This document shows positions 12,076 to 37,200 of a stretch of 64,000 bases of DNA, piece after piece; positions within the stretch are counted from its first letter, which is position 1; the number at the start of each line of letters is the position of its first letter. Both the position numbers and the translations under genes were made by a program. The notes below the pieces were generated by a model. That model searched no databases. It saw only the letters and a list, made by a program, of their open reading frames with translations, and was not told the DNA's origin. This stretch comes from Coturnix japonica. Taxonomy: Eukaryota > Chordata > Aves > Galliformes > Phasianidae. Where the stretch lies: the NCBI RefSeq assembly GCF_001577835.2, contig NC_029521.1, positions 24,415,527 through 24,479,526 of the forward strand. The letters are read 5' to 3'.

Positions 12076-13346
12076 GTAAGTATTAATGCACTTTGTTTTC
12101 CTTATCTTGGCATTATATTATCGAAGGTTTATAATAGCGCACTTCTTACTCACTTGCAGTGCTTTATTTGCATTTTTGACTGAAGTGCCTTGCTGCATTT
12201 CCAAGAGTTTGAAATCAATCAAATCTCTGAATGTCGAGTATACAAAAATCTGGTGGGGTATAATCACAGAATTGGTATTGTTTGTTCTGAATTAAACATA
12301 ACGTGCTTAATAGGTTTCCTCCATTGAGAGTGAAAAGAATGATTAAACACACTTAAAACTTCTTTTCCGAAATGCAGTGAGGCAGCAGTGATGAAAAGTT
12401 TGCTGTAATCTCATGAGTTCTCATCTTTCCACTTGGAAATCCTGATCTTACTGAGAACTACATGAGACTATGTGATGAATAATACTTTGCCTTTCACTAC
12501 AACATTAGATGTGTTCCCTGCTACTGGAAAAAAGCATTCACTTTTTGTGCAGTTGTTTTTAGTTTTGGAAATAATTTTTTGTCCTATTTTCCCCTTCTTT
12601 TTAAGCAATAGATGGAAAACCTAGGCATTACATTTTGTAACAGTCTGTCCCAGTGACTGTAGAACCAAAGAGTTGTACAAGATTCTCCAAAAGAGGCAAA
12701 ACTGTACTGATTCCCCTAAAAAAAGCATAAGCAGAAATGCTTTAGAGTTCTCTAGTAATGGTTGTTCACATTTACAGCAGAAAGTCCACAGTCTAAGTTG
12801 TGTCAAAGTAACTAAAGCCACTTTTTACCTTCTGAAAGATGCACACCACTGTGTTCTTGCACTTTCAGGGCACATAGAGCTTATCTTGCTGCCAAGGCAG
12901 TGCCAGAAACGGGTGCAATGCAATGTTCCTAGGGTACAGCTGGGGTGGCTCCTGCAAGGGAAGTGGCAAAATGCAATTCTGTTGGTGGGTCTCTTCACAC
13001 CCTGAGCAAATCATCCCTCTGAATCATGTAAGTTAACAGATTTTGTAATGCATCAATTTATCTTTACGATTTAAGATTAAAATGTAATTTTATAGCACAT
13101 AATAGATAACTTTATAATATACTATTTTATTATAGATAGTAATATATTTAAATGAATAATAACTATAGCTGTATCAGTAGTTTCTTAGGGAATTTGTTTA
13201 ATTTCCTGTAGTTTAACCATCACTGTGAAAACAAACATTTCTGAGATATTTGTTATTTTCTCAGGCAACCGTGTGTGCTGTGAAATGTTGCTCAGCAAGA
13301 AAGAGTGAAAGGAATTAGCTTCAAGGTTTTTTCTTTCCCATCTCAG

Positions 13347-24382
<11,036 letters not shown>

Positions 24383-27290
24383 AAAAAAAAAAGATGTCAA
24401 TGAAGTAAGTGCCAAAATTTAAGGGAAAGCATCAGGGAGAGGAATGGAATACGTATCATATAGAGGTATTCTGTACCTTCTCTGTACCCAGAGATGACAG
24501 ACAGATTTTGTTGTTAAGGATGATGAATAGAAAAAAATTCTTTTTATGTCTTAATAACTTGTTTTGGTGCAATGAATGGTTGTGTTTTTCCTATATGTAT
24601 CTATCTCTGTTATTTAGCTTCAGATGAAAATAGCACCAGTAACTTGAAAGAAACAAAAACATTCGTATAACCAATTCAGTCTCTATCCCTATTCAAATAA
24701 TAGTTCTCACACTCAATGTTTCCACAGCCCATCTCTGCTTTTGAGATGGGTGTGATACGTCTATTCCTTATGATGGATCATATTCTACTATTTGTTTCGG
24801 TTTTGTTCAAAGGCTTGTTAATGCTGAATTCTGCACAATGACAGAAGGAAATCCTGGTTCTGGAATAACAGAGACTGAGAATGGAAGAAAAGTGATTCCT
24901 TAGGAGCTCTCCTCCAAAGTTACTGTCATTCCTTTGCTCTAGGCTGGGTGTTCGTTTTTTTTTTGAGCCTAACAAATCCATTTGCACCTAAGGAGTCTCT
25001 GCTGGGTGGGGTGGCCAGGGCATCACCATGCAGGGCTGCTTCCAGCTCTGTAACCATCTGCCGTAACAGGCAGACCTCTAGGCCAGAATCCTGAAATCAC
25101 AAATCAGATTCGTCACAAGTATCCGCTGATGACTCTCACTTAACCTTTCCTGCCTGAGGTTTGCAGAAACTCTTCTTCTGAATTGCAGAAAAGAAAACTT
25201 GAATCCCTCCTGTCTTGTTCCATGACTTGTGTCTCTGTATGATTAGGATTTTTCTTGCTGTTTTCAGTGGGAAAGGGGGAATGCTTTATTTTCTACTGCG
25301 CATTTTCTTTCAACGTTTTTTTGGGGGGAAACATTTCTCAAAACTGTTCAAATGAAGCTGACCAGCAAAACAAATACCTCCTTTTCCAGCCATGAGCAAA
25401 GAAAGAGGTGAGGCAGCCTTAAAGCAACTTCCTGAGTTTCCAATCATTTCCAAGCAGAAAGGAACAAAGAGGAGCTCCAAACCATTTGTGGTGGTGAGAA
25501 GAAAGAAGCCACCACCCTAGAACTTGCATATGAAGCAGACTTTGAGTGACACACATAGCACCTCTCAGCCACGGGAGAACATTACTGTTGGACAAGAAAG
25601 GTCTAGGAGCAGAGATCCCAAGCACAGAAGGATTCTAGAGTACTTCAGAAAATGAGATGATTATTTCTGTACTTCTATAAGCAGTTACTGAAGTGTTACA
25701 TAAATTGATTATTATGTCAATTTGCACAACGTTAAATGCAAATGATGAATGTTTACACAATGTCTGATTCACAACACTTGCTAGACATATAACGTGGATG
25801 TTACATCAGTACAGTAAATTCTGGTAGGATGTCTGAAGTTGTCTGTGCATGTGCAATTAAGAAATGCTTTACCACTTTACAACACATACTGCATTCCCTA
25901 ACTACCTCACTTTTCTTCCAATACAGTCCCTCCTCACCCACCAAAGACAATCTATAACCTCCCAGTAGCTTCTAGATAAGTCACCAAACAAATCATAATA
26001 AAAACAAAACAAAACAAAACAATCCTACCCTTCAAAAACAAGAACAAATTTCTGTAACATTTTTCCCCAGTGTGGAAATGTTACCTTTCTTCGAATGGCC
26101 AAATTCTGCTAAATCGCGTCTAGAAGCAATAGCAAAGGGAAATACCTTCATGCATTGCATCACCCAGCACTCTTGTTTAATTCCTGAAGAGACTCTTTAA
26201 GCTCATGCCAGCTGGTGTGGAGCTGCTAATCCTTTACAACCACCTGTAGCATATTATAGGTTCTCTGTTAGCAGACACTTAGAAGCAGGTATTGTTGTGA
26301 CTCCTTGTTGCAGTATGATCTGTGCTGTTAAACATGGCCTCAGCTTCTGGCCTGTGGAGGGTTCCTGACACAGGTGCTTAAATAGTCATGAGATGAAATT
26401 CAGTAAACCCACAGCATAGCTCATCTTTGTAAAGCACAGCCAGAAGGCTGCAAATCCTGAAGACATCTTGTACCAACTGGCAACGTAAAGTTACAGGCAT
26501 GGAAGAAGAGCTGCAATACCTGCAAGCTTGAATTGCTCTGTGCCTGATTCCGTGATCTGTGTTTAATAATTAATGTGCTCCTCACCAGCTGTATTTTATT
26601 CCTGTGTCTTTAGGCTGGTTCCCTGCCTGTTAGTTCATGGCGCATTCCCATGCTGTGCTCGTTTATTACCTTTTGCTAATTTCCTCCTTAATTCCCAAAT
26701 ATGAATCATGCTCTTTCTACATCTCTAGTACCTTCTCCAGTAGAAAAGTGGCAACCATCCAGGAGAAAAGCAAGTCTTGGATAGAAATTAACAGGAAGAG
26801 AAGTGCCAAAACTGATGTGGTGAAGTGAAAACAACAAAACACAATGCCCATTATCTAGAAAGCACAAAACAGACCACAGACCATTCAGCCCCTGCACCTC
26901 CTCTGGAGGACAGTGTGACTGAGAACCAGGGCTGGGGTCATATATTAATCAGTGAGCACAAGCACAGTAGCAGAATGAGTCCAGCCAGGAAGGGGTTCTG
27001 TGCTACCCTGCCTGTGTCCATCCCAACCTGAGATACAGACAAGCTCTACTCAGTGCAGAGCCCAGCCACAGTGTGTAGGAATGGTGTGATTTTCAGTCCC
27101 CTTGACCTGGGGTACCCAGCTAGGCATGTTTGGTGGGGCTGTGCTTTCAGCACGTAGAAGCATAAAAAGAGAAATTGCAATAGAGGTCAGCAGTGTTACC
27201 CTGTACACCCCAGAAGAGTGGATTAGTGGTGACCTGAGGACACCAGGCACCAGTCAGTGTTTTATCCCCAATTTTCTGGGTGACCTGTGC
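24383..27290. other. PLEKHS1 3' flank and intergenic DNA
   Basis: Follows the PLEKHS1 stop. No AATAAA was found within the first kilobase, so the mRNA end is undefined. An AATAAA occurs at 25998-26003 but sits in an (AAAAC)n repeat (about 25998-26020) and is probably chance. No conserved frame was recognised. Confidence 0.5.
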
Positions 27291-27292
27291 CT

Positions 27293-27450
27293 GCAGAATC
27301 ATAGAACAGCTTAGAACCTTACAGAACATCCAGCTCCATCCTACCTGCAGTGGGCAAGGTTGTCACCCACCATATGAAACTGCCCAGGGCTCCAGCCAAT
27401 CTGACATTGAGCACCTCCAGAGAGTGGGCCTCCATCTCCAGGAACAGAGC
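27293..27450 (-). mobile_element. Diverged CR1 LINE fragment
   Basis: Starts with agaatcatagaacagcttag and continues through degraded CR1 words: catccagctccatcctacct, ctgcagtgggcaagg, cccagggctccagcca and gagcacctccagagagtggg. Orientation is tail-first, so the element is on the minus strand. The far boundary is uncertain. Confidence 0.75.
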
Positions 27451-30400
27451 ACGTAGCCTCTTACAATGACAGTGGTCTCCAGTATCACATCCAATGCTGT
27501 CAACAGCTCTCGCTTCCAGGATATCTCCTGCAGACATCTCCATGAGACCAGCATGATGCAGAATGGAGGAGAGGAAGGATGTCAGATCCCCGCACCATGG
27601 GGAGGCTCTGGGGAGCCCAATTGATTCTAATGGAGAAGACAACCCTAGTGCCCAACAGGAACATGTGAGAGCACAGTCATGGGTGAACAAGAGCTAATGC
27701 TCCCACAGGGAGCTCAATCCTGTTGTCTGCTGCTCACAGAGAGCTGCAGTAAACGAACAGAAGTCCTCTGGGTTGGACAACTTTAGCCAGTACTTCATGC
27801 CCCATTAAGGGGTACGATCATATTTACAAGGGTATTTCCTTCCTGTTCTTCTGGACATTAGAAGGAGAGCACAAACTGAATCCTCAGCACAAAGCCTTAA
27901 CCACAGGGCCATCTACCTTGAGGTCTGGGAATCTGATGACAAAATCTGAGTTGTGCTGAGGGCTTCTTTGGTTTGCTTCCCAGGGACCATCAGCCTTCCC
28001 CATTACGTGCCTTTCCACAGGCATCCCCTTCCCTCCTGCAGGCTGACCAGCAGGCTGCAAGGAACTTGGAGCATCTCAGGCCATTCCTAGAAATTCCACT
28101 GGAATTTCAAATGTTCCCTTTGGTGCCTTATCATTTTCTAATTTATTGCATCATTGAAAGAAAATGAGAGGGCAACCAAGGTTGATGTGAATCTTTCATT
28201 CAGGAAAAGCACCTAAAGAGAAATTGCATCTCTGTCTGACAGCAGTGAGCTCAACAGAAGTTTTCTTGACTGTGTCTCACCCTTCCCACTCTGAAATAAT
28301 AGCAGGACCAGCCCTTCTTCAGGTACAAAGCCACTGTTGTACAGCAGGACTACACTTAACAGTGGCAAGAGCCTGGTCAAATTGGGTTTTCCATCCTGGG
28401 GTATCTGAGTTCAAGTCTATGCCTGAGAGCTGGTTTCTTTGATAGCCTGGCAAGGAAGAATAAATAAGTTTGGATGCCAGTGAGAGCACTAAGACATGGC
28501 TAGCAGTGGTGCTAACCTCATAGTTTAAAAGGGCATGCCTGTTAGAGTCATTGTAAACATTGCTTCAGAGCCATGGGTTGCCAGAGCAGGCGTTTCTTTC
28601 CCAAAGAGCTCATCATCTCTTCCACCAAAGGAAAACATCTCAATTGGTGCAGAGCTTACATCATCTATGGGGCTCCCCAGACTCTCCCTAGTTTGATTCC
28701 TTTCCAGACAAAATAGGGTGGAGAATATCCACCCTTGTGTGTGCTCCAGCAAACCAAGTCCACCTGAAAATCCAAAGCAGCCACACAAGCACAAAAGATG
28801 CTTCTGTCTCTTCCCGCTTAAAAAATAATAAATAAAAAAATGGACCTTTCTCCACATAGCAGAAGTTCCTCTGAAAAGTGAGATCCCCAAACACTTGTTC
28901 CAGAAGAGAAAAACAAATCAATCTAAGCCTCCATCTCTTGTAATCCCTTGTACCTGAGGAAGGAAAAAGAATAAAACTTAGAAGAGTTAGAACATATGCC
29001 TTGTGTGCTGGATTATGAGTAGCATGCCATGAAACAAACCCATCTGGAAAAGCCCCTCACACATTTGCATTTCTCAGACATGCCTCTTTCCACCTAGAAA
29101 CAGAAAAGTCTGGCGAACTGCAAGGATCATTTGCCCGGGATTCTGGGTTCCTGAAGTTCCCAACTCCACGCAGCGCCCTGCAATGCACCCATCCCAGCAT
29201 TGCCTGTGCTGCTGCTGTGGTCTCTGCAGATTTATGGCCTTCCAAGCGCTGTTCCAGTATCACCAGCAGCAGCCATAAAGGCGGTACAACTTTTCCACCA
29301 AAGAGGAACCCCTGTTTTCAAGTTATTTCTCCTTAGTAGCCTCAGCTGATTAGTGGCACATTCCACACCAGAAGTCGTTTTGTCAAAATAACCACATTTA
29401 CATGCTAAATGCCCTTGAACTTCCTCCTGCCCTCTGATTTTCAGTTTTATTCCATGTCCAAAGCCCGTGTCATTCTTCACAGATGTCAGCTTGCTTCCAA
29501 GCAAATGTTCTTGTGCTCCTTTTTCTAGGAACAAAGGTGAATGCTGGTAGAGTAACATTTCTGAGAAATCCCCAGTGATGGAAGGGTAGATGGGGAGACA
29601 GCACAGATAGAGGAAGGAAAACTGAGTCATGAAGAGTTGCTATAAACAGCGAGATGATAGGAAAAAATAGAATCAAAGACGGTAAAAGCGGAGTTCTCTG
29701 CTGTAAATACATTTTGGTTATATTTGGTGATTTGAAAATAATCAGCTTACGGTTATTCCTAAGCTTCAGATGGCAGTACCTGTTCTTCAAACCTGATTAA
29801 AGCACTGGAATAACTCGGAGTAAAACTGCATCCAGTCTCTCTGGCAGCATGATGAAACACTGCTAAATTCAACAGCTCTGTGCTCCTGGCACCCAGTGCG
29901 TTTCCACCCATTTGTACTTGTCTTGCTCCAGTCCTGCTGATCAGAAGAGCAAGAGGCTACAAAGAGGGCAAGGAGATTTTGGCATTGCAGCAAGACAGGA
30001 GGGATTATGGAACACAACGTACCACTGCAGAACAGAGTCATTAAGCAGCTATCTTGTCCAGGGACTACTGAGCAACAAGTTGTTTAGTGCTGCTACAAAC
30101 TCTTCAGTGCTACTTACACAGCCCCAGTGTGCACAGCAGGGCTGTTTCTGCCCAGCCTCCAGCAGGGTGTAGACTCCTGCCAGCCCTGGGCCACCTCAGT
30201 GCATCTTTGCTTTGCACCACTGGCCAGCAATCAGTGCCTTTCCGTGGCATGCTCCTGCACCTCTGGTTGGTTGTGGTCTCTGGTCTTCTTCTGGCATGGA
30301 TCCGCTTGGTTCCCAGGTCCGTGACACTATACTATAACCTCTATGAAGGGTAAAGGAAATAGCAGATTGAGGGGGTACCTGAAGGGATGACCTGAGCCTT

Positions 30401-33400
30401 CATCTCAGTGGGTGCCCATCCTTCCTGGCTGGCTCCTGTATGCCTTCTCCTCCTGATGCTCCTTCCTAAAGAACAGCCTGGGCTGCAACCAAATCAGAGC
30501 AGACAGCAGTGCTTTCTGTCCCCAGTGGACATCAGCATGAAGCTGCTCATTGGAATAAACATCCTGGGAGCAAAGTAGAAAGCACAAAAGCAGGAAACGA
30601 GCTATAACATCAGCTGGTTTCCACTGAAAAGACATTCATCATTTGGTTCCATTGCTGTGAAATCCCTAAAATTTCCCTAGCCGATTTAGCATCACCTTTC
30701 ACTGGCTGGTTCAGTGTGCAGCTTTCTCAGATATTCATTTGAGCAAGCCCCACAGCTATTTATTTACTGCAGATGCACCCAAAGCCCTTCACTGCTTTTC
30801 CTGGACTCTCTCCTCAGCCACTGAGCCTCTGGATTGGCCTCTAGCAGCACATTATCATCTCCAGTTAACACCAATTGACACCAGTACCTCTCATGGGATT
30901 AAAATGGAGAGAGAGAGCATCTGGTGTGTAAAACCATGGGCTCTCACAGGTCCCCCACCCTAAGAGTGCTGCCCCTTGTGGTCTGCTGGGAGGAATTACC
31001 TGTCCCAGGAGGGATCATGAAGGAGTTGCTGGAAAACTATGGAGGAAAGCAATGGGCTCCCGGTAGGGGGGAGCAGGGGCTCATCACCAGCCCTTCTTAC
31101 CAAACTCAGCCTCAGCATCACCTTTGTTTACATGCGCGTCCTCATGTCACCTTTTCCTCCATGTACAATATTTGTATCTTTTTTCCCTAAAACAGTGCGT
31201 TTTCCTCTTCAATCCATAACAGTCAATACAGCACACAGAAAGACAGGTGAGTAAAGTTACTTTCAAGCAGGAATTAGGAAAACTTAAATTGTTTTAAAGA
31301 TCCTTATTTGAGCACTCGCTGGGAGCTGGCACAAACAAGACACTATCTGCTCTGAGATACCACAGCACATGTAAATGTGACCGAGTGGAAAAGCCTCTTC
31401 CCTGCCAAAGTATTTGTTGGAGATTCGATAATGAGGTGCCACCGTATGACAGCGGGTGAGGGTTCAGATGCAAAAGCAGGAACAAGAGGCATGCGGAGGA
31501 TGCAGGGCTCTGCCTGCTGGGGCTCAGCACGAGGCTCTCCAGGCTTCCACCAGCTCCACAGAGCAGTTCCACCCTAACAGCACCTAAGGGCACTGCATGA
31601 AGGAAAGGACAGGCTTACTGTGGCTGCTTTCATTTATCATGACCAGTCTGAACCTCGCTGCCTGACTCAGCACGTTCAGCAAGTTGCTTTCCTCCTCTTC
31701 CCTCTCCCCTCCCATTGCCCTGTTCAAACAGCATTGCTTTTAGCTCATTTATCTGCCTATTGGGGAGATAGGTAATCAGAGCACAGAGTCCTGATGGGAA
31801 ATACAAAGCGATTCTTTAGAGTGGTTGGCTTTGAAAACCATTCTGGGCACGTGTTACTGCTGCCCTTCTTGCTTGCTTTGCCTTCTGCCCTGAGTCTGTC
31901 AGCAAGGGATGAACTGGAAGTGCACCCAGGGTGCTCACAAACCCATTTTGCTTCAGTGAAACCTGTAATATACATTGACGTGTTTAATTACATTAACTCT
32001 AAAAGGAGGTTTATCGTATCTGTGCCCCTCAGAGGACTTAACCAGCTGTGATCAGAGCTTTCCCTAAGGAATGATCAGAGAAAGGAAAGAGAAAATATCC
32101 TGCTATAAATCTGCCCACAAAATTCTTAATTAAATGGTTTTCCACATCTGCTTATAGGCCCCTTGTGGCAACCTGGGAAATCTAATCCCATTATTAACCT
32201 TCTTCCTTTACCATTCAGAGAAGAACAGAAATAAAACCAACAACCAAAACCTTTCTTCCCAAGTTGAGATTCTGATTTTTTCCCCATATGAAGGAGGCTC
32301 AATATACAATAGCAAGGACAACTCCTAATAAGAAGATGGATGACATATCTACCTGCAAAAATAAGTGAAGGTAGGTAGAAGTGCAAATACAATCCAGAAA
32401 GAGGGGATAAGAGCAAGCAGGGGGCTGATGCATGAATACCTACAACAAAGCAGGCAACTGAAACCAGACCCCAGCACCCAACAGGCAAAAAACAAGTTCA
32501 GTACAAATGCCATTCTTCTTCTGCCTTTGCTTTGTGAGTCTATTGGCATCCACTCCAAATCAGGACAATATTATCTGTATCAGCTCAGTGATGCCAATGT
32601 CAGCATCTTCCCATACACGTCACTTTTGTGGCTAGACGCAGAAATTAAAGTTTGCTTTTGAAAGATAGCAAAACCCAACCTTTGCTCTGTGTAACAGCAT
32701 AGAAAACTGAGACCAGAAAGCAGAGCCCCCTGGGGGAAACAGCTGTCTCACACCTACCAGCTGCAGTGAAAGCCACTTCACTTCGGTTCTGTTACTATTT
32801 GCATAAAGGCAAACTAATTGCGTTGCAAGCCTGTAAAGCATCAGCATGTTCACAGCCCACGCACTTACTCATTCTCTGCAGGGATCCTCATTCTAGAAAC
32901 TGCAGCTATAAAAGCAAGAGGACGTCAGAGATGTGACTAGTTTTAACATCAGCACGCCCCTCATACTTTGTGCAAAATTAGGTAGGAAAAAGACACGGGA
33001 GCTGAAAATCATGAATAATTCTATAACAATTCAACTGTTAGAAGCACATTCCTGCCAAACAGAATCCCCAGATTTGCCCTAACTTGTGCAAGGCAGTAAT
33101 TCAGGCTCAGCAGAAGCGAGCACTTCAACAGATAATTTTTAACACACCTACTTCAACAAGGAGTGGAATCCTAGGAATGGATATGCCAAATCCAGGGCAG
33201 TGAATGGTTTCTGTGATAAGGAGAGCTGGCATAATATATGATGTAAAATAAAAACTTCAGACGCTTTTAATTGCCTAAGTTAAACAGAACCATTTAACGA
33301 TGTCATATGTCAGTGATTGCACTGAAAGAATTGGGAATCAGTGCAAATTTTTATACTAACACTGACCATTAAATAAATGTTTTCCTGACTAAAAAGACAT

Positions 33401-33680
33401 AGAAGTTTTCAGATTAGCTATTCTAGGGACTTTAGAATGGTTTTCTGTGCATGATCCAACATTTTCTATTGAAATACTTAAAATTACACAAGCGTGCCCT
33501 GCATGAAACCACATAATTCAGTACCATAAACACCAAGCAGACAAAGAAGCAGCACCACCGAGGGAGAAAATGCAAAGTGAAACTTAACTTTCTGTTGTTG
33601 ATTTACTTTAACTTTCTTCCTGAATCCAAGGGACAAACCTGTACAAACAGCCCTGCCAACACAAACTCACGTGCTTCATG
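27451..33680. other. Intergenic DNA between PLEKHS1 and DCLRE1A
   Basis: About 6.2 kb, somewhat more GC-rich than the flanks. Several open frames of 70-132 codons occur on both strands, but none shows a recognisable domain, a convincing splice structure or a bias I can defend. A non-coding RNA cannot be excluded from sequence alone. Confidence 0.5.
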
Positions 33681-33687
33681 TAGGTTC

Positions 33688-33693
33688 TTTATT
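33688..33693 (-). promoter_or_regulatory. Possible DCLRE1A polyadenylation signal
   Basis: TTTATT on the plus strand is AATAAA on the gene strand, about 0.5 kb after the DCLRE1A stop. A second copy at 33882-33887 is closer to the stop. Which one is used cannot be told from sequence. Confidence 0.35.
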
Positions 33694-34218
33694 TTCAAAA
33701 AAACCTTACCATAATATAGTTAGCAATGTCTTCTATAAAATTCATTCTTGCAAGCTTAAATACTGCAGAAGCTACACCAATATTCTCTCATCAAGTAAAC
33801 TTTGTTTACAAAGTTATAATTAAGACTAATTCTGGCTTATGAAAAAATGAGCCTGTGCTGCATAAACATAATTATGTTTCATTTATTACAATAAGATATT
33901 TTCCTAAAAGATTAACCTGGAGGTGGCTTCTCCCCCAGCACTGTACATCTGGGCACCTCCATAACATGAGACAAATTAAGAACAGGTAAAAAGAATAAGA
34001 TAAGAATACCCTGAAATAGGCATTTGCAAACAAGTGATAGGAAAATACATTAGTAAATAAATCAGAAAACAAGGTACCCTCCCATTAGTCCAGTTTTCTT
34101 AGGAGAATGGCAGTGGAATCCTTCCCAAGGAGTTCCATGCAAAAAGGAGCCACAGTTTCACAGGAACTCAGAATCTCCCATTCAAGCTTCTCTTCTTTGA
34201 AATACACATTTTTCCTTA

Positions 34219-37200
34219 TTATTTATGGCCACTGTCCTCAGTCATCCAGTCTCTAAAATGCTTTTCCATTAAGCTTCTGGCTCTCCAGTCACCAACGTTT
34301 ACAGTGGGGATAATTTTCTGTGGCTTCAACCATTGAACAAAACGTTTCATTTCCAGGTAACTGCTGTGCTCACTGTAAGGAATCCCTGAAATGAAACAAG
34401 TCAGAGAGATCTGTTACTCTTCCACCACGTAAAAACCTTTATTTGCAAGAACAGTACAGGAGCAGAAAGTATGAAAGAAAGTCTTCATTTACAATGTTCT
34501 CAACTACTTTCTCATGCAGAGACCCATCTGTCCAGTTTCTCACTGAATTATCTAAAGCATTGGTTGCAATAAGCAGTAGGAGTTCCCAGAACAAAAATAC
34601 AAAGACCATTCACACTAAATGCAATGAATCTTTATCACACATACCATAAATGGTGATCTTTCCTCTTGTCTGCGGTTTGATATCCGTCACAGAAAGGCAT
34701 GAATCAGAGTAGGTCCACCCAGTAGGTTTGAAAGCCAGAACTTGATCAAAATTCTCAGAAAACTTATTCAAATGATCTTGCAACCCCTGTTAACAAAAAT
34801 AGGGCATATGCTGAATGCCATTAAACTGCTCATTAGCGGAAAGACTGGAGATTTCATGATAGAGACATCTAATTAAATTTTGTTCTCATGCTTTTATAAG
34901 AGCTCTTTTCTTTTAAATACCACCTGCCTTCAAATCAATAACGATGAATATTTACATTTGCAGAGCACCTCGTATGTTAGGACCCTAACTGTTTCATCTG
35001 AATAAGCACGTATTAATAACTACACATTACAAATCAGAACACACACAGCATCATCACATTTTTTGATCTTGCCCCCAAGCAATTCGTTTCCTTCTCTCGG
35101 CTGGAGGTCACCGCTCCTGCAGCTGAGTGGGGATAAAAAAGGCAAAAGCCTGCCTCAGTGCAAAATCATCTGGTTAATTTAAAGTGCCAATGACATTTTG
35201 GTATCTGCTTGTGGCCAGAAGCACTAAGGAAATTAGTGAATTAGCCAAAATATTGCAGCAAGCCAATGCACGGATACAGTGTTGCTCTGATCACTAAATT
35301 GTGCTTTATCACATCTCTAACCATGATCAAAAGGAAATCATCACTCCAATCTAAAAATGAAAAATAAAATAGTTTACAAGTTGACTAAGTTGGCCTCGAT
35401 GCTGTTTAAGCTACGATCAGGAAAAGGATGAGGAGGAAGAATAAGAATAAATAGTGTTACTCCAGGATGACACAAGGTCAGTATTATTTCAAGCCAAAAC
35501 CAGAAAACGAACTTCATGTGTATCAAACCTTAAAGGTGCATTCTTTACTTGAAAGCTGTATGTGATTTTAGAGCTCAAAATCATCAACCTTATGTCAGCA
35601 GCAGGAAGAAATCAAAATAAAGCCTGGTTTTCTAAAAAAAAAGAAAGGAGGGGAAGAGGGGAGAGAAATGGGGGGGAAGAGGGAGGAGAGATGGAGATTG
35701 AAAGGCCATGTCCAAACACCAATTGCTAACTTAACCCATCAGACACTGGGAAGTTATTAAGAAGAGAAGTGGCACAGCGAGGCTGAAGTAAAAGCAGGAA
35801 AATTAATCCACATTTGACAGCACTAAGTGAGCTCCTTCTTTCCCTTTCTTTCAGATTACCTTTAAAACTAGAGCCTGCCGCTTTGCCTTTCTGTATTGTG
35901 TGGGCCATTTTAAAACACTTCTTCGCCCCAGAAATTTGTCATCTTTCCGAGCTAAGAAATTCCCACAAAGACTCAATGCCAAAATTCTACTGGCTCAAAT
36001 CTTAACCAAATGTGCTTTTAAATTCATCTGCTGTGAAACACCTTAAACATAAACTGGTTTACTTACTCTGGCTACAAAAAATACAAATAATGATCATGTG
36101 GAAAAACTAAAGCATGTGTCTGCAAAAAGCATCCTTCAATTCTTTTGCTGTGCGTTATTTGCTTACACAAAAATTTTCACTGAGTTTTAAATTATCCATA
36201 TCCTCAAATATCCATATCCTTATTCTTCAGCAGGAGAAATAATGTTGTTTTTGCAGGTAAAAATATGATCGCAAATCCTTGGAAATTGAACTGGGAGGAA
36301 CAGAAGAGAACCCCCCTATCCCTTCCTTATGTCAAATACCAAATTGGAATTCAGTGATGTTCATGGGCTGAAAGTGCATCTTCATGCAGAGCTGCATGCA
36401 GAAATTCCTTCTAGTCTTTTCCTGTATCACATAAAGACAGGCTGAAAGCAAGAACTCCGTGTCAAAACATTAATCGCTAATAAGACAGACCCTGCAGTCA
36501 TTACAGAAATCCACTTCAAAAAGCCCACACAGAGCAAGTCTTGGAACAAATCTCAGCTTATCTTGCACAAGCACCATATTGAAGTGAAATTATGCTTTCT
36601 GTGCATCACGTTTGGAGACATTATTAATGTCTAATTGCATTTCATTTTCAATATAATGCTGTATGTCAAAACTTATACTAAGTAAATATGATCTGACAAG
36701 AGGCTAATAAGCACATAACACTGCTTGGGAAGAGCCAGCAGTTAAGATTAGCCAGAAGGTTAAACCAAGTATACTTACAGAACCTACCTTAAAATTAATT
36801 TGCATCATGGGAAGAATGTGAAGCAAAGTACCATCCCAGTTCATACTGATGAGGGAATTAACAGCTGCTGACTCCAAACACTGCAGTGTTTTGTATTTAT
36901 CTCGGGACATGCTTGCCTTGGAACCCAGAACTTCAGCGATTGCTTTAGGATTAATTGGGAAAAACAAATGAACAAAACCAAACACTAAATAAAATAAGTA
37001 AGAGTTATTCTGTTACTTATTTGGAGCCATTCCTAGTCACCACCCTGGGTGGAAAAATACACCTATATTCAATAAGATAATTTTAGAATGTGAAACTGTT
37101 TGAGAAGTGAAACTTGTAGTGGATGATAAAAATACATATATACACCAGAAAACCAACTACTCCAGCTCCTATGTTTGAATGCCAGAATTACACATCACAA

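Noticed and set aside
27319-27690. 123-codon minus-strand frame between PLEKHS1 and DCLRE1A
   Set aside because: Partly made of diverged CR1 sequence read out of its own frame.
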